From Branchiostoma floridae (taxonomy: Eukaryota; Chordata; Leptocardii; Amphioxiformes; Branchiostomatidae), in contig NC_049981.1 in NCBI RefSeq assembly GCF_000003815.2, forward strand, positions 6,218,904 to 6,282,903: DNA of 64,000 nt, written 5' to 3'. Position 1 is the stretch's first letter. Each line of letters starts with the position of its first letter. The position numbers and the translations under genes are program-made. This document shows, in pieces, positions 58,089-64,000 of this stretch. The notes under the pieces were generated by a model. The model saw nothing but the letters and a program-made list of their open reading frames with translations, had not been told where the DNA came from and did no database searches.

Positions 58089-59286
58089 CACATGTACACA
58101 CACGTGCACCTCACAGCTAAACAGGTCACATATTTCTGATGCCAAATTCTTTATCAGATGAACCATTCAAAGTCTGCTCTAGTTTCCTGACCGGCATTGA
58201 CTCACACACAGACGTATTTTGAAAACAACGCTTTCTCCACTTCCGCGGTTATTCAAAGACCGCAGGTCGTTAATCTTGGTACTTGGTTCGGCACAAATCC
58301 CCAGGATTTTGTACTTTGTTGCCGTAATTTGTTCAAATTGCCAGCAAATTTTAGGGACAAAAGTATAGCCCAAATTGGTGGGGCCCAAATGTTGGTAGAT
58401 TGGGCGTGGTCACAAGTCAAAAGGACTTCTCTTATCAAGGAACGTGTGTTCGTTTCTGCACGTATACATGCACTAGTACCTGTTTATTGTATGTATGCCC
58501 ATATTTGTGAAGTATGACTTTCATTTAGTGTTTGCTGGTTGTGAATACTAGTGATATTATTACCATTGTCGATTTCCATAAGTCATAATATACATGGTAA
58601 AACCTGCATGAAGAAGACATAGTGTACATCAAAGAAATGTTGTTGTAAAGAAGTTCATCATGTCATTTTTGCAATTGCAATGTACATGTATATTCATCTT
58701 TTGTTGCCATTGAAGTATAGCCACGTTTTACTACAATCAAAGAACCCACATGAGCATATACAGTAGAATTTGATCCGCCAATGATTCATAGCACTTCCTG
58801 GATATTTTTGTCCGCAAAATTACCGATCTTTCATTACTTGCAATTTCAGTTTTAGTCTACAGATAACATGTTTCAGGTAGGTACTTTGTTCCTTGGCGTA
58901 TACAACATGTTATTGTTAACTAGAAGGCAGGAAGTGTCAAAATTAAATAACCAAAATGTCAGAACCAATTTTCCAAAGGTCACAAGTAACAAAGACATTG
59001 CTCATTTTCCTCTAATGGGGTAAGATTACAGACCATGGTCTGGTTTGATTTAGGCCCATGTCTGTAAAGTGTCTGGGTATCAATGTGTAGTTGGGGAAAA
59101 TACAAGGCTAGCCTTCTGACTCTGAGTCACCATTGATGTACACTGGGTGCCAGACTCTGTCCAGGGTTCTCACAGACCATGCAGCTCCTTGGCTATAATG
59201 CCAACGCATGTACCCAAGAAAATTTGAACCCATCTTCTTTACTGGCCCAAGTCCTACTTAGCAATCGCCTTTTTGTGACAGCCTAC

Positions 59287-60784
59287 ACATGTACTCTCAT
59301 GTCCCTAATAAACGTACCGGGACGTTTATTTTTTTCCCAGGAAAATTCCACCCGGTACGTTCTTATTTGGGACGGTACGTTTATTATTTTTTTTGAAAAT
59401 TGGGGCTTTGCTAACCAGGGACAACCGCATAATAAAAAGTTTGGGGTTTTCTGTCCATATGTCCGCGGTATTTTTGCTCAAAATTGACACTATAATTTTT
59501 CGGCCGAAGCAGCTCGGATTTCCCCTCCACTGTGACCCAAACATCCTAGCGATTATGTAAAATATCGGTCGATTTCGCTATGAATGTACAAAGTAAATGT
59601 TATTATTGGGAAAATAAGCCACCACACTGACGTTTTGAAGCACAATTTTTTATATAAACAACTTTTACAGTCTCTATTTACATCGTAAATGAACACACTG
59701 ATCACATAAATTATTTTAGCATGTACAGTATATTTCCGACCATGTGGTTCCATGCGCTATCGGCAGCGACAACGGGGCGGACGAATAATTCCTTCACATA
59801 AGAAACAACAATTAGAACCTTCTTTCCCTTGTAATGTGAGTTTTGGGGCCGCAAATTCTCCAAAAACAGCAGAAATCCGTCAGTAAAAACAGCTTTAAAC
59901 TTGAAGAAAAAGACCGAAACTGATCCAACATGGCTGCCAGGAATAACACGCACTGACAGTAAAGCTAGCACCCTGTTGGGAGCCAGATTCGAATCACTAA
60001 AATGAGGCCGTAAACGGGTGAAAATGATTTTATTTCGGTGTAATGATGGGCTCAAAATGTCATATATATTTTCAGAGTATTGAATTTCAGAAATAATCAT
60101 AAAATTTTCTAATTTTAGCGGTTTTCTAGTGTCAAAATATAATCTGTAACATATTTAGTATTTGGGCCTGAATGCTGGGCTACTTCACAGACGAGCTCTC
60201 ACAAAAACTTTGTGAACAGTTTGTGTCCATTTTGGGAGTGTTGATGTGTGTTTTAATTGGTGGTTAAATGTCTAAAACATATATGGTTGAGTACTTGGAG
60301 CTATATTTATAATGATTTTATTGATATGCCAGTAATTTTAAGTAATGTACAAAAAATATTTATTGATTACTTGCTTCAATTTCTGAGTAGAAAATTCATG
60401 TATCATGTAAATTTTCACTTGTTGAATTTGAAAGCACTGTTGGCCCCCGGTTAGGAGTATGTATATACATGTATACCTTTCATTAGAAAATGGAGAAAAT
60501 ATTATAATTTGAACAAGATATCTATAGTTATTCAATATTCATTATTCATACAGCTATATTTAACTGATTTGGTGATCAGGTATAAGTAAATGAAAATAAC
60601 CTACCTGCTTATTATCTTCTTTCCCTTGAACAGAAGTAGCATGGACACAGTCTACATGTCAATTTGGTCATTTTCCGGGGGGTATGTTTATTCCGGGGGG
60701 TATGTTTATTAGATTTTGAAGATTTGTCCGGGGGGTATGTTTATTCCGGAAGGTATGTTTATTAGGGACATGAGAGTACATGTA
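59287..60784. mobile_element. Inverted-repeat element with AATAAACxTACC units
   Basis: The left end reads ACATGTACTCTCATGTCCCT followed by AATAAACGTACC. The right end is the complement, with four tandem copies of a 20-base unit built on GGGGGGTATGTTTATTCCGG (60676-60770). The interior (1.5 kb) has a CATGGCTGCC word but no recognised protein. It is classed as a DNA transposon relic by structure. Confidence 0.65.
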
Positions 60785-60813
60785 TCTTTCCAATTCCAGC
60801 CATTGCAGTGAAG

Positions 60814-61023
60814 TACTGTAAATGCATTTAAGTTGGCGGGGATTTAATTTCCCGAAAGCATAAAAAGGACTGTTAGCAGTAGTTTTAAGTTTGCGGTAGC
60901 ACCATGCACTGTAGTCTCTTACCGCCATGGAAAAATGTTTGCGGTGGTTTTAAGTTCTTGGTGAATTGGCAACGTGAAAACCATGATCATAAAACCACAG
61001 CGAAAATTTCTGCATTTACAGTA
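60814..61023. mobile_element. MITE of the TACTGTAAATGCA family
   Basis: The left end is TACTGTAAATGCA and the right end TGCATTTACAGTA. The interior has GCGGGGATTTAATTT, GCACCATGCACTG and TTTGCGGTGGTTTTAAG. It is 210 bases, non-coding. Confidence 0.9.
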
Positions 61024-62825
61024 ATTGAAAACAATCCTGTAAAACTTCAGCTTCCCCTAAAATGAAATTGGCAGGTGGATTAAACACTCACTCACTGCAC
61101 TGCAGTGATCCCTGGGAGTAGGAGCTGCCATTGGTATGGTTTCCAGGCTATGGTAGGCCTTCGTGGGCCCTGGGTACAGTCTGGCTTCCAGGCTACTGTT
61201 GCCAATGTAATGTAATCCATGTAACACTCTACCTAACAGAAGACTTGCTGATGGTTATCTGGCTACTTGTCTGGGTCAATGGAAACTCCTAACCTACATT
61301 TTACACATTCAAGTGGAGATGCCTCCATGGTTTACATGTGGTTTTTACTTCAGCAGGAATTAGACTGTTCATGGAATAGCTACATGTACCACAGCTGTGT
61401 TATATCAGTCAACATAGGATAAATTCTGTCCACATTGGGGAGGAAAAGGAATTGGGAAGGTCCTTGTTCCCTTGCACATGGGAAATATGGCATGTTTCTG
61501 GAATGCTACATGTACATGTATGTAGAAGAATTATAGAAAAAAAATAATGTAGCATGATACACATTACTATATTTATTACGTAGTACTAAGAAAAAAGAGT
61601 TTCAAATTATATTAGTCATAAGACTTAAAAAGATGCACCATGGCAAAGTTATAAGTTCTGATTGATAAACAAATTTTAAAGTAAGACTCAGTTTAGATAC
61701 ATTTTTGTAACTTCATCAAGCAAGTAATCATCTTCATCAAGTTGCAACAGAATACAATAACAAGCTGAAAATGAAATTTAAGAAAAGTATTTTAATTCTA
61801 GATAAATATCCTTTTTACTAAATTTCAGAAACACCTACATGTATAAACACAAATCAAACCAACAAAGTTCCAGTACTATCTAGTACATGTATGACTCAGG
61901 CTATACCAATAAACAAGTCCACTAGATGCTTCCTGGACTTTTCTCTGGACAGATCCAGCTTTCTATGATAACCAGATGTTGTGTCAGTCACAACAACATG
62001 TTCTACTGGACACAACATGTGTTCTCATAAAACTCTAATGAGATGTCTTGTTCTTTCCTAATACTATATAATAGGTTAGTGTTGGTACCTTTCCAACAGG
62101 GATGTCTACATGTGTTCTTAAACAGGCATTACCAATTTCGTTTCTTGGTTTCTTGAATTTTAGTGAAAAGATATTTAAGTAAAGTTAATGACAAGGAATG
62201 CCACTTAGGATGCCCAAAAATTGACCTTGACCTTTGTCGTCCCCAAAACTACACAAATATCATTTTAGTGCATTATTATAATTCATCCTTAGCTGAAGCT
62301 TTCATTAGAATATTTGTGGCTGTCATCCTCGTGGTTTCACCCCCATGTTTGTCAGTGGTTTCTCCCTCTCCACAGACAATTAACAGTGTACGGTAAACAT
62401 TTGTTTTTTGGGTTGAGTAAACTCATGATCACGCTATACAGACAACATCACAGGAAACGGTAGGTGTGGGTTTTATATGTGTCAGGAGAAAGAAAAATGA
62501 GATATGGTTTAGGAAAAATGAAACAAATTACTTGTCAAGAGTCAATATTTTCTTTAGACTATTTTCAGTTGTGAAAGTTAGGAACAGTGGACAAAGTGAT
62601 AGTAACATCATAATGGCACCTGTGTTCTAACGTATCTAAGCATTATTGGGATGTAGATATATTTTTTAAGATTTGTGATTTCATTTATTCATTTGTTTAT
62701 TTATTTGTTCAGTCATTGTTTCAATGGAGTTTCTACTGTATTTTGAAATCAACATTCCCGGAACTCTCGAACTGCTATCTGAAACATACTTACATGTAGC
62801 ACCAGTACTGTTTGGGTGGGTTATA

Positions 62826-63037
62826 TACTGTAAATGTATTTAAGTTCGCGGGGATTTAATTTTGCAGTAGCAGGAAAAAGGACTTTTCGCAGTGGTTTTA
62901 AGTTCGCGGTAGCACCATGCACTGCAGTCTCTTACTGTTATGGAAAAATGTTCGCGGTGGTTTCAAGTTCGCGGTGAAGCAGCCACCGCGAAAACCGCGA
63001 ACATTAAACCACCGCAAAAGTTTCTGCATTTACAGTA
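62826..63037. mobile_element. MITE of the TACTGTAAATGCA family, best preserved
   Basis: The left end is TACTGTAAATGTA and the right end TGCATTTACAGTA. Clear internal complementarity exists between TTCGCGGTGGTTTCAAG and the AACCACCGCAAAAG side. It differs from the 60814 copy mainly by substitutions, mostly at CG positions. Confidence 0.9.
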
Positions 63038-64000
63038 TTATGTTACATGTAGGTCATTAAGGGTGTGGTGGCTAAAGTTTCATTGCAGATTAGTGTGAGT
63101 GTTTTTGTCTGAGTCACAGTTCCCCTAATGGTTTACTGGTATATAACTTGTAAACTGCCTTTAGTTTAGGTGTATCACACCAGTTTTGTACAGTACAACT
63201 ACAAGCTGCAAAAGTCTGGACAATAAGTGAAAGACATGTCTTGACTAGCTAGCTCTGACTCGCACCTTACTGGCAGTACATTGTATATATACATGTACAT
63301 GTATATAGCATCTACGTGTAAACTCACTTAAAAAACTTTCAAGATCATAATGTTATTTACCTCGATGAAGATTAGACATCCAGGTAATAAGATACGGCAA
63401 AAGGCAGTTACTCAAGCAACTGGATATGATTTTGGATCCATTGGCCTTTAGACGTACATTACAAACATGTATGTTCTATGCATTGTAGCTCTTACCTTTG
63501 TCAGTAACCCTAGACACTACTGCCTGATCTACAACATAGAACACCTTGAATTTATTTATTTTTGATTATATATTCCTGCGGATCAAAATTAAAGGAGGCC
63601 GCAGTTCGACGTTAAGATGGCAGGACTCTTACTAGGAGCCAAAATTTTTGCTGTGTCACACTCATCGTAGGCTTACACTCTCAGAATCCTGTCGACACTT
63701 GTTTTGGGTAGAACTAGAAACATCCCATTCGTCCCTTGTGAGAGTGGTACATCTAAGTACAGTGCTAGTATCAGTACCCAGTATGTAATGTACAGTGTGG
63801 GTGTGCAGATAGGGCACAACATGCGTCACTACCAGCACCAAAATAGCAGCGAAACATCCACACTTGTAAGGATAGGAGATAACATGTTGATGTCACAGGT
63901 ATGGCTCCCTCCTAATGTTTCACTGTACATTACATGGCCTTGGTTGTGTTTAGATACATTTGGTAATATTTTTCTTGTGGCACATGTAACCACTCATGTC
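63038..64000. other. Non-coding tail of the window
   Basis: No exon or element is recognised apart from a TACATGTACATGTATATA palindromic stretch near 63285. It probably belongs to an intron of the coiled-coil gene. Confidence 0.4.

Noticed and set aside
58834-58886. Possible 27-base exon TTTTAGTCTACAG... between TTTCAG and GTAGGT
   Set aside because: The phases would fit the coiled-coil exon, but the nine-residue product is not coiled-coil-like and chance is likely.
62163-62396. Open frame beginning MKRYLSKVNDKECHLG
   Set aside because: No splice context or recognisable protein; low-complexity AT-rich sequence.

Overview
The window looks like a piece of an invertebrate deuterostome genome, most likely a lancelet (Branchiostoma). 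I base this on a 22-exon chitin synthase gene with chordate-style introns, a galactose 3-O-sulfotransferase relative, abundant small inverted-repeat transposons, several LINE 3' ends and many TACATGTA strings. This is recognition by eye; no database search was possible. Two runs of N (26152-26800 and 27909-28008) are assembly gaps.

Layout. Positions 1-4200 are intergenic and full of nested repeats: a LINE 3' remnant, interleaved inverted repeats and two related terminal-inverted-repeat elements. Positions 4303-25007 hold one complete plus-strand chitin synthase gene. Its 22 coding exons join without a frame conflict and give 1,512 residues plus a stop. The order is an N-terminal membrane region, the GT2 catalytic domain (DGDVDF, EDRW, QRRRW), a five-helix cluster with an extracellular WSC domain inserted in one loop, the SWGTRE motif, two tandem SAM domains, and the final two membrane helices. 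Its introns carry a 1.5 kb minisatellite of a 20-base unit, a piggyBac-like element, a LINE remnant and several palindromic elements. Positions 26801-27440 (minus strand) hold a broken sulfotransferase: the frame is shifted, the 5' side is cut off by a poly(A)-ended insertion, and the 3' side runs into a gap.

From about 30430 a second plus-strand transcription unit seems to begin. There is a GC box and a non-coding first exon with a consensus donor at 30571. A possible alternative first coding exon lies at 41018-41050, and one clear coiled-coil coding exon at 53380-53472. The rest of that gene probably lies beyond the window. Its very long introns are made largely of repeats: five copies of a roughly 200-base MITE ending TACTGTAAATGCA, two copies of another MITE, degenerate 160-200 base tandem arrays, a hAT-like element loaded with promoter motifs, a 1.5 kb foldback element, and three tiny hairpins flanked by 7-8 base direct repeats.

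The most notable points are the chitin synthase architecture (WSC plus two SAM domains, with the WSC on a removable phase 1-1 exon pair and an apparent topology conflict), the small duplicated-target hairpins, and the transposons that carry clusters of housekeeping promoter motifs.
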